Source: Clostridioides difficile (GTDB taxonomy: Bacteria > Bacillota > Clostridia > Peptostreptococcales > Peptostreptococcaceae). From it: a stretch of DNA of 64,000 nucleotides. Below, in pieces: positions 44,623 through 55,950 of the stretch (position 1 is its first letter; every line of letters starts with the position of its first letter). Made by a program: the position numbers and the translations under genes. The stretch spans positions 1 through 64,000 of the forward strand of contig NZ_JRHN01000034.1 in NCBI RefSeq assembly GCF_001299635.1. The letters are read 5' to 3'. The notes beneath the pieces were generated by a model. The model was not told the DNA's origin and did not search any database. It saw only the letters and a program-made list of their open reading frames with translations.

Positions 44623-45612
44623 ATGGCAAAGATGTATTATGAAAATGATGTAAATTTAGAGGTTTTAAAAAATAAAAAGGTTGCAGTTTTAGGTTATGGG
44701 AGCCAAGGACATGCACATGCACAAAATCTTAGAGATAATGGTGTAGATGTAGTAGTAGGACTTTATGATGGAAGTAAATCAGCACAAAAAGCAAGAGAAG
44801 ATGGATTTGAAGTTAAAAGTGTAGCAGAAGCGACAAGAGAAAGTGATTTGACAATGTTACTAATGCCAGATGAAAAGCAAAAGAAAGTTTATGAAGAGAG
44901 TGTAAGGGATAACTTAAAAGAAGGTCAGACATTAGCATTTGCACATGGATTCAATATACATTATAACCAAGTACAACCACCAGAATTTGTTGATGTTGTA
45001 ATGGTAGCTCCTAAAGGACCTGGTCACCTAGTTAGAAATGTATTTACAAAAGGAAGTGGAGTTCCTGCACTATTTGCGGTATATCAGGACTACACTAAAA
45101 AAGCTACAGAGACAGTTTTAGCATATGCAAAAGGTATTGGAGCAACAAGAGCAGGAGTTTTAGAAACTACTTTTAAAGAAGAAACAGAAACAGATTTATT
45201 TGGAGAACAGTCAGTACTTTGTGGTGGAATAAGTGAACTTATAAAATTAGGATATAAAACACTTGTAGATGCAGGATATCAAAAAGAAGTAGCATATTTT
45301 GAATGTCTACATGAAATGAAACTAATAGTTGACCTTATATATGAAGGTGGATTTGAAAGAATGAGATATAGCATAAGTGATACAGCAGAATATGGAGATT
45401 ATGTATCTGGTAAAAGAGTAATAACTGATGCAGCAAAGCAAGGTATGCAAGAAGTTTTAGAAGATATACAAAATGGAAAATTTGCGAAGGCATGGATTAA
45501 AGAGAATGAAGAAGGTCGTGAAAACTTCCTTAAAACTAGAGAAGCAGAATATGCTACGGAAATAGCTGAGGTTGGAAGAAATCTAAGAAGTATGATGTCA
45601 TTCTTAAAATAA
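44623..45612 (+). CDS. ilvC: ketol-acid reductoisomerase
   Basis: 329 residues, class I enzyme. The NADPH site is [35 protein letters not shown] and [11 protein letters not shown] mark the active site, and the knotted helical domain has [20 protein letters not shown] with Mg2+ ligands. It catalyses the second step of valine and isoleucine synthesis. GGGAGG precedes the ATG. Confidence 0.97.
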   Translation: MAKMYYENDVNLEVLKNKKVAVLGYGSQGHAHAQNLRDNGVDVVVGLYDGSKSAQKAREDGFEVKSVAEATRESDLTMLLMPDEKQKKVYEESVRDNLKEGQTLAFAHGFNIHYNQVQPPEFVDVVMVAPKGPGHLVRNVFTKGSGVPALFAVYQDYTKKATETVLAYAKGIGATRAGVLETTFKEETETDLFGEQSVLCGGISELIKLGYKTLVDAGYQKEVAYFECLHEMKLIVDLIYEGGFERMRYSISDTAEYGDYVSGKRVITDAAKQGMQEVLEDIQNGKFAKAWIKENEEGRENFLKTREAEYATEIAEVGRNLRSMMSFLK

Positions 45613-45650
45613 ATATATTAAATGGATTAGTTTGAGGGAAAGAGTGGTGC

Positions 45651-47351
45651 ATGGTAGTGCGTATGAATGGAGCAAAAGTAATTTTAGAATGCTTGAAGAA
45701 AGAGGGAGTTGACACAGTATTTGGATATCCTGGTGGAGCAGTGATACCTCTTTATGATGCTCTATATGATTATCAAGATGAATTCAAACATATAAGGACA
45801 TCTCATGAACAAGGTTTAGTTCATGCATCAGATGGGTATGCAAGAAGTACTAACACAGTGGGGGTTTGCTTTACAACATCTGGTCCAGGGGCAACAAATG
45901 CTATAACTGGAATAGCAACAGCTTTTATGGATTCGTCTCCTATGGTTGTGATTTCAGGGCAAGTACCAACAAGTTTATTAGGTAAAGATTCTTTTCAAGA
46001 AATTGATATAACAGGAGCGACCTTGTCTATGACAAAACATAATTATCTAGTTAGAAGTACCAAAGAATTGATTCCTACAATAAAGGAAGCTTTTAAGGTT
46101 GCAAATTCAGGAAGAAAAGGGCCTGTACTTGTAGATGTACCAAAGGATTTATTTTTGGCAGAAATGGATTTTAACGATGAGGATTATGATTCATGCCAAA
46201 TAGATGATTATATGGATTATAAGAATGATTTTGATTTAGAGGATGAAATAAATATTAAACTTTTAAGTGATGCAATAGATATAATAAAAGATTCTAAAAG
46301 ACCTATAATATATGCTGGTGGAGGTGTTAAGTCTTCAGATAGTGAGGAAATTCTTGAAAGATTTGCATCCAAAATAGATACACCTGTATTAAATACACTT
46401 ATGGGACTTGGTAATATAGATAGAAAAAATGAGTTATCTCTTGGTATGGTTGGAATGCATGGAAGTAGAGAAAGTAATTTAGCTCTTTCTAATTCAGATT
46501 TGGTTATAGCTATAGGTGCAAGATTTAGTGATAGAGTAATAAGTAAAAGTTCTGAATTTGCTAAAAATGCAAAAGTAATACACATAGACATAGACCCATC
46601 TGAAATAAGTAAAAACATAAAATCAAATGTATCTCTAGTTGGAGATGTGAAATTTATTCTTAGCTTACTACTAGAGAAAGTGGATAGTAAGAATAATAGT
46701 CACTGGAAAGAAGAAATAAAGACTTTTAGAAAGAGTGAGGGTGTACAAGAAGGTGAATTTCATCCACAAAATATACTTAGAAAAATAAATGAGAAGTATG
46801 AAAAATTAGATAATCCTACTGTAGTGGTAACTGATGTTGGTCAGCATCAAATGTGGGCTGCTAAATACTGGGATTTTAAAGATAATAAAAGCTTTATAAC
46901 ATCAGCAGGACTAGGAACAATGGGCTTTGGTTTAGGTGCAGCTATAGGAACTAAAGTTGGTAATGTAGATAAAAATGTAGTTTTGGTTACTGGTGATGGA
47001 AGTTTTAGAATGAATTGTAATGAACTAGCTACAGTTTCAAACTATAATGTACCTATACTTATTTTATTGCTTAATAATAGAACACTAGGGATGGTAAGAC
47101 AATGGCAGAAATTATTTTCTAATCAAAGATACTCTCAAACTGATATTGATGAAAATGTAGACTATGTTAAGCTTGTAAATGCCTATAATATTGATGGATA
47201 TAAGGTATCTGATATGGAAGGGTTAGAGAAAGTTTTAGATATGATAGATTTTAATAAACCTATATTTTTGCAATGTGATATAGATAAGGATTATGATGTT
47301 TATCCTATTGTAGCTCCTAATGATGCATTAGAAAATTTAATATGTAACTAA
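45651..47351 (+). CDS. ilvB: acetolactate synthase large subunit
   Basis: 566 residues, ThDP enzyme. GYPGGAVIPLYDAL, the catalytic Glu in RTSHEQGLVHASDGYAR, the FAD/central domain, and VTGDGSFRMNCNELATV with NN for Mg-ThDP binding. The start at ATG 45651 has a weak site (GAGGGAAAG); ATG 45663 is possible. It follows ilvC after 38 bp. ilvD, ilvE and leu genes are not in the window. Confidence 0.95.
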   Translation: MVVRMNGAKVILECLKKEGVDTVFGYPGGAVIPLYDALYDYQDEFKHIRTSHEQGLVHASDGYARSTNTVGVCFTTSGPGATNAITGIATAFMDSSPMVVISGQVPTSLLGKDSFQEIDITGATLSMTKHNYLVRSTKELIPTIKEAFKVANSGRKGPVLVDVPKDLFLAEMDFNDEDYDSCQIDDYMDYKNDFDLEDEINIKLLSDAIDIIKDSKRPIIYAGGGVKSSDSEEILERFASKIDTPVLNTLMGLGNIDRKNELSLGMVGMHGSRESNLALSNSDLVIAIGARFSDRVISKSSEFAKNAKVIHIDIDPSEISKNIKSNVSLVGDVKFILSLLLEKVDSKNNSHWKEEIKTFRKSEGVQEGEFHPQNILRKINEKYEKLDNPTVVVTDVGQHQMWAAKYWDFKDNKSFITSAGLGTMGFGLGAAIGTKVGNVDKNVVLVTGDGSFRMNCNELATVSNYNVPILILLLNNRTLGMVRQWQKLFSNQRYSQTDIDENVDYVKLVNAYNIDGYKVSDMEGLEKVLDMIDFNKPIFLQCDIDKDYDVYPIVAPNDALENLICN

Positions 47352-47356
47352 GATTT

Positions 47357-47417
47357 ATACTGAATATTGATAAAGTTTTTTATTGAAACTTTATTGATGT
47401 TCAGTTTTTTATTTAGG
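47357..47417 (+). terminator. ilv operon terminator
   Basis: ACTGAA...TGATAAAGTTT pairs with GAAACTTTATTGA...TTCAGT with small internal mismatches, followed by TTTTTT. Confidence 0.8.
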
Positions 47418-47553
47418 TGTAGATTTTTTGTCTTTGTAAATAAATTACTCAATGTATAACTAAGTATTTATTAAATCTTAATTATAGAACTTAGAATAAG
47501 ATTGTATTTTAAGCAAATAATAAATTTGAATAATAATTTACGGAGGTATTCAT

Positions 47554-48231
47554 ATGTTTAAACATGATAAAGCGTTATTAAAAGAAGTAAAAGTAGAAAG
47601 ACCAAATCCTCAATATGCTGTTTTGATGCAAGAACAATTAGGAGGAGGAAATGGAGAATTAAAGGCAGCAATGCAATATTTGGCTCAAAGTTTTAGAATA
47701 AAAGACCCTCAAATAAAAGATTTATTTCTTGATATAGCAGCAGAAGAGCTTAGTCATATGGAAATGGTTGCTCAAACTATAAATTTATTAAATGGTCATG
47801 ATGTTGATTATAATGCAGTTGATACAGGTGAAATAGAGACTCATGTATTAACTGGATTATCACCAGTATTAATAAACTCATCAGGAGCTCCATGGACTGC
47901 TGATTATGTTACAGTTACAGGTGATTTAGTAGCTGATTTACTTTCAAATATAGCTTCAGAACAAAGAGCCAAGGTAGTTTATGAACACTTATATAGACAG
48001 ATTGATGATAAACATGTAAAAGAAACAATAGATTTTTTACTTAACAGAGAAGAAGCACATAATGCTTTATTTAGAGATGCTTTAAATAAAGTCAAAGATA
48101 CAGGTTCAAACAGAGATTTTGGGGTTACAGAAGATTCAAAGTTATATTTTGACTTATCAACTCCAGGACCAAATCATGATACTAAAATAGATATTAATCC
48201 TCCTTCTTTTGAAAAACCTTTAAAAAAATAA
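47554..48231 (+). CDS. cotG: manganese catalase, spore coat protein CotG
   Basis: 225 residues, four-helix-bundle manganese catalase family. Metal ligands lie in LKAAMQYLAQSF (Glu position), AAEELSHMEMV, SEQRAKVVYEHL and REEAHNALFRDAL. From memory, the homologous C. difficile gene just after ilvB encodes the spore coat protein CotG. It would detoxify hydrogen peroxide at the spore surface. GGAGG precedes the ATG. I did not find a convincing sigma-K promoter. Confidence 0.88.
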   Translation: MFKHDKALLKEVKVERPNPQYAVLMQEQLGGGNGELKAAMQYLAQSFRIKDPQIKDLFLDIAAEELSHMEMVAQTINLLNGHDVDYNAVDTGEIETHVLTGLSPVLINSSGAPWTADYVTVTGDLVADLLSNIASEQRAKVVYEHLYRQIDDKHVKETIDFLLNREEAHNALFRDALNKVKDTGSNRDFGVTEDSKLYFDLSTPGPNHDTKIDINPPSFEKPLKK

Positions 48232-48328
48232 TTTGATATTTTTCATGTTGTTTTGTTTTAGTAAATATATAAAAAATTATTTGCCTAGAAGAATTAAGTA
48301 GATAAAAATCTAAATATATGTAGTTAAG

Positions 48329-48369
48329 ATGGGTATACACTTAATATAAGTGTATATCTATTTTTTTAT
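48329..48369 (+). terminator. terminator of cotG
   Basis: ATACACTT (48335-48342) pairs with AAGTGTAT (48348-48355), then a run of eight Ts. Confidence 0.8.
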
Positions 48370-48406
48370 TGCAAAACATATAATAAAACAATAATGAGGT
48401 GGTATT

Positions 48407-50443
48407 GTGGAAAATAATAAAAAACCTAATAATCTAATAAATGAAAAATCTCCATATCTTTTACAGCATGCGTACAATCCTATAAATTGGTATAGTTGGA
48501 ATGGTGAAGCTTTTAGAAAAGCAAAAGAAGAAGATAAACCAATATTTTTAAGTGTAGGGTATTCAACATGTCATTGGTGTCATGTTATGGAAAAAGAATC
48601 TTTTGAAGATAAAGAAGTTGCTGAAATAATGAACAAAAACTTTATAGCAATAAAAGTAGATAAAGAAGAAAGACCTGATATAGATAGTGTATATATGACA
48701 GTTTGTCAAGCTATGACAGGCAGTGGCGGATGGCCAATGACTATAATAATGACACCAGATAAGAAACCTTTTTTTGCAGGAACATATTTCCCAAAGTATT
48801 CAAGATATAATAGGCCTGGTGTTATAGATTTATTAGAAAGTGTATCTGATAAATGGAATACAAACAAAGATATACTTATAAAATCTGGAGATGAAATAAT
48901 AGAAGCTCTTAAAAATGATTTTGGAGTGAAAAATACAGATGGCGAGTTATCAAAAGAGATGTTAAAGTCATCTGTTAGGATATTTAAGGCTATCTATGAT
49001 GAAAAGTATGGTGGTTTTGGAAATGCACCTAAATTTCCAAGTCCTCAAAACCTTATGTTTTTGATGAAATACTATAGTATAGAAAAAGATGAAGATGTAT
49101 TAAAAATGGTGGAAAAAACTTTAGATGGAATGTATAGAGGAGGTTTGTTTGACCATATTGGATTTGGTTTTTCAAGATATTCAACTGATAAAAAATGGTT
49201 AGCACCTCATTTTGAGAAAATGTTATATGACAATGCCATGCTTACAATAGCGTATTTAGATGCATATAAAATAACAAAAAGAGAATTATATAAAGAAATT
49301 GCTATAAAGACTATAGATTATGTAATTAAAGAGATGCAAGATAAAGAAGGGGGTTTTTATTCAGCACAGGATGCTGATAGTGAAGGTGAAGAAGGAAAAT
49401 TTTATACATTTAATCCTCTTGAAATAATTGATGTACTGGGTGAAGAAGATGGAAAGTTTTTTAATGATTATTTTGATATAACTAATGGTGGAAATTTTGA
49501 GGGTAAAAATATCCCAAATCTTATAAAAAACAAAGAATATGATAGATATAATGAAAAAATAGCTAATCTTAGTAAAAAGGTATTTGAATATAGAAAAGAA
49601 AGAACATCTTTGCATAAAGATGATAAGATACTTACTTCATGGAATGCATTGATGATAGTAGCTTTGGCAAAGGCTTATAATACACTAAAAAATGGTGTGT
49701 ACTTAGAGTATTCAAATAAATGCCTTGATTTTATAAATGACAATCTTGTAAATGAGTCAGGTAGATTGTTAGCTAGATATAGAGAAGGAAGTTCTGCTTA
49801 TTTAGCTTATTTAGATGATTATGCTTTTTTAATATGGGCATATATAGAGCTTTATGATTCAACATTTGACATGAGATATTTAGAAAAGGCGTTGAATTTA
49901 AATGAAAGCTGTATTGACCTTTTCTGGGATTATGAAAAAAGTGGATTCTATATATATGGTAAGGATAGTGAAAATTTAATAGCAAGACCAAAAGATTTGT
50001 ATGATGGTGCTATTCCATCAGGAAATTCTGTTCAATTATACAATCTTATAAGACTTGCAAAGATTACTGGTGATAGTAAACTTGAAGAAATATCGTATAA
50101 ACAATTAAAACTATATGTAGATAATGTGAAAAATTCTCCAACTGGGTATAGTTTCTATATGCTTTCATTGATGTATGAACTTTATCCTACCAAAGAAATT
50201 ATATGTATTTTAAAAGAAGACTCTGATTTGATTGGATTTAAAGAATTAATAAGTAAAAATTTTATACCAAATGCAACTTTTTTAGTAAAGAAATACAATG
50301 AAGAAAATGCCAAGATAGATTTTTTAAAGGATTATAAATTAAAGAATAATAAGACTACTTATTATGTGTGTCAAAACAATAGCTGTAGCCAACCATTTAA
50401 TGATTTACAAAAACTAAATGATATGCTTTTAAGAGTACAATAA
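48407..50443 (+). CDS. thioredoxin-like DUF255 protein (YyaL/SPATA20 family)
   Basis: 678 residues. The start is GTG 48407 with GAGGTGG upstream. Residues about 1-165 are the DUF255 thioredoxin-like domain ([18 protein letters not shown], then [14 protein letters not shown] with a CxxC). The rest is an alpha/alpha-barrel similar to N-acylglucosamine epimerases ([19 protein letters not shown]). The family is widespread and its reaction is not established. It is monocistronic. Confidence 0.9.
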   Translation: MENNKKPNNLINEKSPYLLQHAYNPINWYSWNGEAFRKAKEEDKPIFLSVGYSTCHWCHVMEKESFEDKEVAEIMNKNFIAIKVDKEERPDIDSVYMTVCQAMTGSGGWPMTIIMTPDKKPFFAGTYFPKYSRYNRPGVIDLLESVSDKWNTNKDILIKSGDEIIEALKNDFGVKNTDGELSKEMLKSSVRIFKAIYDEKYGGFGNAPKFPSPQNLMFLMKYYSIEKDEDVLKMVEKTLDGMYRGGLFDHIGFGFSRYSTDKKWLAPHFEKMLYDNAMLTIAYLDAYKITKRELYKEIAIKTIDYVIKEMQDKEGGFYSAQDADSEGEEGKFYTFNPLEIIDVLGEEDGKFFNDYFDITNGGNFEGKNIPNLIKNKEYDRYNEKIANLSKKVFEYRKERTSLHKDDKILTSWNALMIVALAKAYNTLKNGVYLEYSNKCLDFINDNLVNESGRLLARYREGSSAYLAYLDDYAFLIWAYIELYDSTFDMRYLEKALNLNESCIDLFWDYEKSGFYIYGKDSENLIARPKDLYDGAIPSGNSVQLYNLIRLAKITGDSKLEEISYKQLKLYVDNVKNSPTGYSFYMLSLMYELYPTKEIICILKEDSDLIGFKELISKNFIPNATFLVKKYNEENAKIDFLKDYKLKNNKTTYYVCQNNSCSQPFNDLQKLNDMLLRVQ

Positions 50444-50447
50444 CTAC

Positions 50448-50494
50448 AAGAAAAGAACTCTATATTTATACTTAATATAGAGTTCTTTTCTTAT
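50448..50494 (+). terminator. terminator of DUF255 gene
   Basis: AAGAAAAGAACTCTATAT pairs perfectly with ATATAGAGTTCTTTTCTT, with a short loop. Confidence 0.85.
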
Positions 50495-50602
50495 AACTAA
50501 CAAATATCACTTTAATCATTTTGTTAGTAGTATTGAGAAATTAAAATTTTTATTTTTTAAAAATTAATTTTAAATTTATATACCTTTATAAATATTATAA
50601 TA

Positions 50603-51169
50603 TTAGTAAGTTTTGTTTATCTCATTTCTTCTTCTTGAAAACTCTTCAAGTAGTTCAGATTTGATTTTATCTAGTTCTTCATCTTCCATAAAATTAGCAT
50701 CTTCTTCAAATCCATCTTGTTCTTCACCATTAAAACGGTACATTTTTTTTAGTAAACTCCATAAAGTTTCCAGTTCATCTTTACTAAATTCATGAAACAC
50801 ATCAGCCATAAAATTTATTCCAATTTTACTACATGTTATCATAACTTCTCTTCCTAAGTCTGTAATTTTAACATTAATAGCTCTTTTATCATGAGGACTT
50901 GGAACTACTTTAACATATCCACTTTTTTCAAGATTAGAAACTAGTCTGTTTATGTTTTGTTTACTTGTACCCATTTTTCTTGCGATATTATTTAATGTTG
51001 TTTCTTCTTCTGGTAAATGGAGAATAGATAAAATAGTCATATACTGTCTTGAAGTAAGTATACCAAAATATTTATCTCCTTCTATTTGTATTTTGTTTGT
51101 AAGGGTAAAGAGAGTAGCATAAGTTTGATTCATTAGAAAGAGTTCTTTTAATTCATTTGAATAATCCAT
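50603..51169 (-). CDS. MarR family transcriptional regulator
   Basis: 188 residues. The winged helix (about 40-115) includes [40 protein letters not shown] and the wing [17 protein letters not shown]. An acidic C-terminal tail ([20 protein letters not shown]) extends past the usual length of about 150. It is divergent from the alpha/beta hydrolase gene across 265 bp, so it may regulate that gene and itself. Confidence 0.9.
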   Translation of the reverse strand: MDYSNELKELFLMNQTYATLFTLTNKIQIEGDKYFGILTSRQYMTILSILHLPEEETTLNNIARKMGTSKQNINRLVSNLEKSGYVKVVPSPHDKRAINVKITDLGREVMITCSKIGINFMADVFHEFSKDELETLWSLLKKMYRFNGEEQDGFEEDANFMEDEELDKIKSELLEEFSRRRNEINKTY

Positions 51170-51434
51170 GAAATATCTCCTTTATCTTTGGATTGTATTT
51201 TAACGAAAACAGAATATCATGAATTGATTCTAATGTCAATATGATGTCCAAGTATATCTAGGTATTATTTTTTATATTAAGATTTAAGTTGTTAAATTAT
51301 TATATAACTTTGTATAGTCATTTGTATCAATGGTTAGTAAATCATAAAGTATATAGAAAGATTTTGACTTGAAAATACTTGTAATATAATATATAAGTTA
51401 ATATACTGAATAAAATCAATCTGGAGGGATAATT

Positions 51435-52370
51435 ATGAAGTGTACAAACTTTACTTTCAAAGGAGAGGAAGATTTAGATATATATACATACAAATGGGAA
51501 GATAAAAATATAAACAATCCAAAAGCTGTTATCCAAATTTCACATGGAATGGCTGAAACAGCACAAAGGTATGAGCCTTTTGCTAAAGAACTTACTAAAA
51601 ATGGCTATATAGTATATATTAACGACCATAGAGGTCATGGAAAGACTGCGAAGACAATAGAAAATGTTGGTCATTTAGCTGAAAAAGAAGGATTTAGATG
51701 TCTTGTAGAAGATATGCACACTTTAACAAATATTATAAAAAAGGAAAATGGGAATTTACCAATTTATTTATTTGGACATAGTATGGGTTCGTTTGCAAGT
51801 CAAAGATACATAATGGATTACCATGATAATTTGTCTGGTCTTATACTATGCGGTTCAAATGGAAAACAAGGGATTATCTTAAATTTTGCCCATATGATAA
51901 TTAATCACGAAATTAAAAAACATGGAAGAAATTCAAGAAGTAATAAAATAAATGATTTGATATTTGGTGGAGAAATCATAAAAAGAAATAAAAACTCTAA
52001 ATTTGATTGGCTGAGTAGAGATAGAGAACAAGTTGAGAAATATATAAATGACCCATTTTGTGGAGTAGTGTGTAGTTGTGGTTTTTTTTATGATTTGATT
52101 CAAGGATTAAAAGAAATTGAGGATAAGCAAAATCTAAAAAAAATACCTCTTGATATTCCTATTTATATAATATCTGGTGATAAAGACCCTATAGGAAAAA
52201 ATGGAAAGGGAGTATTAAGATTGAGGGACAGATATATAAATTTAGGGGTAAAAGATGTATCTTGTAAGCTTTACAAAGATGGAAGACATGAATTATTAAA
52301 TGAGATAAATAAGGAAGAAGTATTTGAGGACATAATCTGTTGGCTAAATAATAAAATAGACAGATTGTAA
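51435..52370 (+). CDS. alpha/beta hydrolase (lysophospholipase / monoacylglycerol lipase type)
   Basis: 311 residues. ISHGMAETAQRYEPFA forms the oxyanion region, DHRGHGKT follows, and the nucleophile Ser is in LFGHSMGSFASQRY. The acid is in ISGDKDPIG and the His in YKDGRHELLNE, so the triad is complete. No signal peptide is present. This is the Serine aminopeptidase S33 / PldB-like group. The substrate is not known. CTGGAGGG precedes the ATG. Confidence 0.9.
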   Translation: MKCTNFTFKGEEDLDIYTYKWEDKNINNPKAVIQISHGMAETAQRYEPFAKELTKNGYIVYINDHRGHGKTAKTIENVGHLAEKEGFRCLVEDMHTLTNIIKKENGNLPIYLFGHSMGSFASQRYIMDYHDNLSGLILCGSNGKQGIILNFAHMIINHEIKKHGRNSRSNKINDLIFGGEIIKRNKNSKFDWLSRDREQVEKYINDPFCGVVCSCGFFYDLIQGLKEIEDKQNLKKIPLDIPIYIISGDKDPIGKNGKGVLRLRDRYINLGVKDVSCKLYKDGRHELLNEINKEEVFEDIICWLNNKIDRL

Positions 52371-52676
52371 TAAAGAAATGTATATAATGTAATATTAGTC
52401 TTATAGTATTAGCTCTATAAATGATTTATTTATATTAAATGTGCTCTTTATGATAATGACACTTATAGTATAAATAAGTGTGATTACAAATAGGTTATTA
52501 ATAGCAAGTATTATTATCATTAGATGTGGAATCTACTTTAAGTCAATGAAAGAAAATTTTAGACTAAAATATAACCAATGGTTAAATTATGAACATTTTA
52601 TTAACTTTGCCTCGATTTACTAGTAAATACTTTTTTTATATACTTAAATTACAACAGATGTACTAGGGAGGTATAT
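52371..52676. other. 306-bp intergenic region
   Basis: No gene. ACACTTA (52459-52465) and TAAGTGT (52475-52481) form a small palindrome without a T run, so it is more like an operator than a terminator. It is 195 bp ahead of the XRE regulator. Confidence 0.5.
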
Positions 52677-53888
52677 ATGCAAATTAAAATAGGTAAAGTC
52701 ATACAAACTCTTAGGAAAGAAAGAAATCTAACTCAAGAGCAATTGGCAAAATTTATAGGGGTTTCAACACCAGCAGTATCAAAATGGGAAAGTGGAAATT
52801 CTTATCCTGATATAGAATTATTACCACTATTAGCAGATTTTTTTAATGTATCTATTGATAAGCTTATGAATTATAAGATTGATTTAAGTGAAGAAGAAGT
52901 AATGAAAATTTATCAAGAATTAGAAGCAGTTTTTGCTGGGATTGAAATTGATTTATCAACAGAAGAACCAAAAGAAGAATGTAAAGAAGACTTAGAATCT
53001 GTGAAAAAACTTTCTAATATGTACATAGATAAGTATCCTAAATGTTATTTATTAAAATTAAAGATATGCTCACTGTACCAGATGTATTCATATAAATTTG
53101 GTAAGAATGAGTTGAACAACAAAGTAAAAGAAACAACAAATATTCTTGAAGATATAGTAAGAAATACAGATGATATTCAAATTAAAGAAACAGCACTCAT
53201 TATATTATCAAATGCATATTATATGTTGGAAGATTATAAAAAGGCAGAGTTGTACTTAAGTATGATACATGAACCAATAGGAGATACAAGTGTCAATTTA
53301 GCTATGATATATTTAAATCAAAATAGGTTGGAAGAAGCAGAAATATTGCTTCAAAATAAATTGTTCACTAATGTATTCAATGTAAGTATGGATTGTAAAG
53401 GAATAATTAATATATACAAATATCAATATAAGGAATTAAAGCAAAAATTGGAGGATGGAGATTCTAATAAAAAAGTAATAGAGAAAGAAATGGAATATAT
53501 AAAAGATAAGTTACTAGGGTATGCAAACTTTTCTTTAGAAATAAAAAAAATACTTAGTGAAGATAAAGGTGCATTTTTTAATATATATATGGATTATATG
53601 GAATTATCTTTAACGTTTTTATTTTTTAATATGAAAGAAGAAGCTAAAGAAGCTTTATATAGTTTAAAAGAAATATTAGAGAAATATCCCATACATGAAA
53701 ATTTGGATGTTAGCCAAATGAGATTTTTTGATAAAGTAAAATCTAAAAATTCCTATACTTTTAATATATATACGAATCTGTTAATTGTGTTTAGTGATGA
53801 GAGTTATAATGAACTTAGAGACGAGCCAATTTTTGAGTCTGTAATTGAAAATCTTTTGGAATTAGAGAAATTGTTAAAAGATAAATAA
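52677..53888 (+). CDS. XRE-family helix-turn-helix regulator with TPR-like domain
   Basis: 403 residues. The helix-turn-helix (about 6-60) is LRKERNLTQEQLAKFIGVSTPAVSKWESG, with PDIELLPLLADFFNVSIDKL. The rest is alpha-helical, with TPR-like repeats (NAYYMLEDYKKAELYLSMI, then NLAMIYLNQNRLEEAEILL). This resembles Rgg/PlcR-like quorum regulators in layout, but no peptide gene is visible nearby. The ligand is unknown. Confidence 0.85.
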   Translation: MQIKIGKVIQTLRKERNLTQEQLAKFIGVSTPAVSKWESGNSYPDIELLPLLADFFNVSIDKLMNYKIDLSEEEVMKIYQELEAVFAGIEIDLSTEEPKEECKEDLESVKKLSNMYIDKYPKCYLLKLKICSLYQMYSYKFGKNELNNKVKETTNILEDIVRNTDDIQIKETALIILSNAYYMLEDYKKAELYLSMIHEPIGDTSVNLAMIYLNQNRLEEAEILLQNKLFTNVFNVSMDCKGIINIYKYQYKELKQKLEDGDSNKKVIEKEMEYIKDKLLGYANFSLEIKKILSEDKGAFFNIYMDYMELSLTFLFFNMKEEAKEALYSLKEILEKYPIHENLDVSQMRFFDKVKSKNSYTFNIYTNLLIVFSDESYNELRDEPIFESVIENLLELEKLLKDK

Positions 53889-53928
53889 TAAATAAAAATT
53901 TAATATAAGACTTAAAGATTACTTAAGT

Positions 53929-53977
53929 TAAAGGGAGATGTTTCAACATAAAAATTTGAATTATCTCCTTTATTGTG
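53929..53977 (+). terminator. terminator of XRE regulator gene
   Basis: AAAGGGAGAT (53930-53939) pairs with ATCTCCTTT with one bulge. A short T run follows. Confidence 0.6.
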
Positions 53978-54070
53978 CGAAAATAGAAAAGAATTTCATA
54001 ATATAGTCCAATTTATGGAATAATTCTTTTGTTCAAGGAAAAGGAATCTTTTATTTTATAACATTAATTA

Positions 54071-54112
54071 ATATTAAAAAAGCAGCTAATTATAGTGAAT
54101 CAACTGCTTTAT
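54071..54112 (-). terminator. minus-strand terminator of GNAT gene
   Basis: On the minus strand AAAGCAGTTGA pairs with AGCTGCTTT, followed by TTTT. It lies 50 bp beyond the stop of the GNAT gene. Confidence 0.7.
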
Positions 54113-54158
54113 ATAATTGTTACGATATTTTGCAAAGTTCAATAGAGAGGGACTGTAT

Positions 54159-54680
54159 CTAGAAATTCATTACATGGTTCCCTAAGTATTGATTAAACTT
54201 ATCATATTCCATTTTAGATAGAATTTCTGGATAAGACATTACAACTAGATTATGACCACTAAATTTATCTTGGTATGGTGGATGAATATGTTCATAATCA
54301 TTTGTCTTATATTTTACTCTCTCATAGAAAGCCTTACGTTTGATTGAAATATCATCAATAGGAGGGTCAATTTCTAGAATAACAGTTTTTCCTCTTTTAT
54401 TTAGAAGTTCCAATGTTCTTTGCCCATACATATTATTACGCATTTCTGGAAAAATACAAAAATGCTCTACATAAATAAAGCTTTCTGTTTCCCAACACAA
54501 AATTATGCCAACAAACTTGTCTTTATCATAAATTAAATTGAATTGATATTCTTCATTTTCCATAATTTCTGATTGCAAAGAAGACTTTCTCTGCTCATGA
54601 AATGGGAAACTAGTTTTATATAATTCCATAGCTTTATAGTATAATCTATCTTTACTGGTTCTTAAACGTTCAAATTTCAT
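54159..54680 (-). CDS. GNAT family N-acetyltransferase
   Basis: 173 residues from the ATG at 54680, with GGGAGGAAC just upstream. The longer frame from 54698 starts before that site. The fold is GNAT-like: FVGIILCWETESFIYVEHFCIFPEMRNNMYGQR holds the acetyl-CoA strand, though the canonical Q/RxxGxG/A is altered to MRNNMYGQR. The substrate is unknown. Confidence 0.8.
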   Translation of the reverse strand: MKFERLRTSKDRLYYKAMELYKTSFPFHEQRKSSLQSEIMENEEYQFNLIYDKDKFVGIILCWETESFIYVEHFCIFPEMRNNMYGQRTLELLNKRGKTVILEIDPPIDDISIKRKAFYERVKYKTNDYEHIHPPYQDKFSGHNLVVMSYPEILSKMEYDKFNQYLGNHVMNF

Positions 54681-55043
54681 TTTGTTCCTCCCAATCATAA
54701 AAATTTCTAATCTGCATATGAATTCATTTTATCATAGTCAATATTGGTATACAATGTGTTTTAATTTGTGTACCATCTTTCTGTTTTGTTTCCTCTATGT
54801 CCATCTTTTTTAGGATGAAAGATAAATTGTTTATGATATTATTTCAAATTATTATATTAATCACTGATTATTTGAAAATAGTATGTGTGATGGCTTTTAA
54901 ACTGTCTAAAAATGATTTTAATGATTTTAGAAGTTACAAAAAAGTTACATAAATTTTGAAAGCTATAATATACATATATAATATAAGATTAAATATGTAA
55001 TGAATAATACTAATTTGAAGTTTGAATAGGGAAGGAGATTATT
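54681..55043. other. 363-bp divergent intergenic region
   Basis: No gene. It holds promoters for the divergent GNAT and 3D-domain genes. TTGAAA at 54956-54961 with TATA-rich DNA 15-18 bp downstream could be the promoter of the 3D gene, but spacing is imperfect. Confidence 0.4.
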
Positions 55044-55841
55044 ATGGAGAAAAGAGAAAAGAGGATAATAATATCATCTTTATTGAGTGTATCAATTTTG
55101 CTGAGTTTGGTAAGTATTTATTCTATATTAAATAAAGAAGATATAAGTTTAATAGTTAAAGGTCAAGAGCAAAAAGTCTCTTCATTTAAAAAAACAGTTG
55201 AAGAACTCTTGGATGAACAGGGTATTAAGTATAATTCTGAAGATAAAATTAATCCAAGTTTAGATACAGAATTAAAAGATGATATGAAAATAAAAGTTGT
55301 AAAAGTAACTAATAATCAAAAAGAAGAAATTGAAAAGATTCCATTTGAGACAAAGCATGTGAATGATAGTAATTTATTAAAAGGAAAATCTAAGGTCTAT
55401 CAAGAAGGAAAAGAAGGAGAAAAAAAACTAGTCTATAAATTAACTTACCATGATGGAAAGTTAGTCAAAAAAATCTTATCAAAAGAATTAATATCTAAGG
55501 AGCCAACTACAAAAATTATAAAATATGGAACTAAAGAAAAAGTATTGATTGCATCAAGAGGAGCAAATATAAGAGGTGGAAAACATATGAAAGTGGTTGC
55601 TACTGCATATGCAGGAGATACAATAACATCAACTGGAACGACTCCAAGATGGGGTGTTATTGCAGTCGACCCTAGTATAATACCATATGGAACAAAAGTA
55701 TATATACCTAAATTGGGTATGACTTTTGTAGCAGAAGATTGTGGAGGTGCAATTAAAGGTAATAGAATAGATATTTTTATGAATAGTGAAGGAAGTGCAT
55801 CAAATTGGGGAAGAAAGAGTATAGATATATATCTACATTAA
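55044..55841 (+). CDS. YabE-like cell-wall protein: DUF348, G5, 3D domain
   Basis: 265 residues. An N-terminal hydrophobic segment (about 8-28) is a signal or anchor. DUF348 (about 32-75) and a G5 domain (about 80-150) precede a 3D domain (about 185-265). The 3D aspartates are in IAVDPSIIPYGT, VAEDCGGAIKG and NRIDIFM. The domain is related to the MltA/resuscitation-factor barrel and cleaves peptidoglycan. It is therefore a probable exported lytic transglycosylase. GGAAGGAG precedes the ATG. Confidence 0.9.
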   Translation: MEKREKRIIISSLLSVSILLSLVSIYSILNKEDISLIVKGQEQKVSSFKKTVEELLDEQGIKYNSEDKINPSLDTELKDDMKIKVVKVTNNQKEEIEKIPFETKHVNDSNLLKGKSKVYQEGKEGEKKLVYKLTYHDGKLVKKILSKELISKEPTTKIIKYGTKEKVLIASRGANIRGGKHMKVVATAYAGDTITSTGTTPRWGVIAVDPSIIPYGTKVYIPKLGMTFVAEDCGGAIKGNRIDIFMNSEGSASNWGRKSIDIYLH

Positions 55842-55950
55842 ATTAGTAACTATAATAACTTTACTTGAAAGATAAAAAAGTATAAAATATGAATTAACTA
55901 AACTGTTAGATTATTCTTGAAACATAAAAATATATCTAAGGGGGGATAAG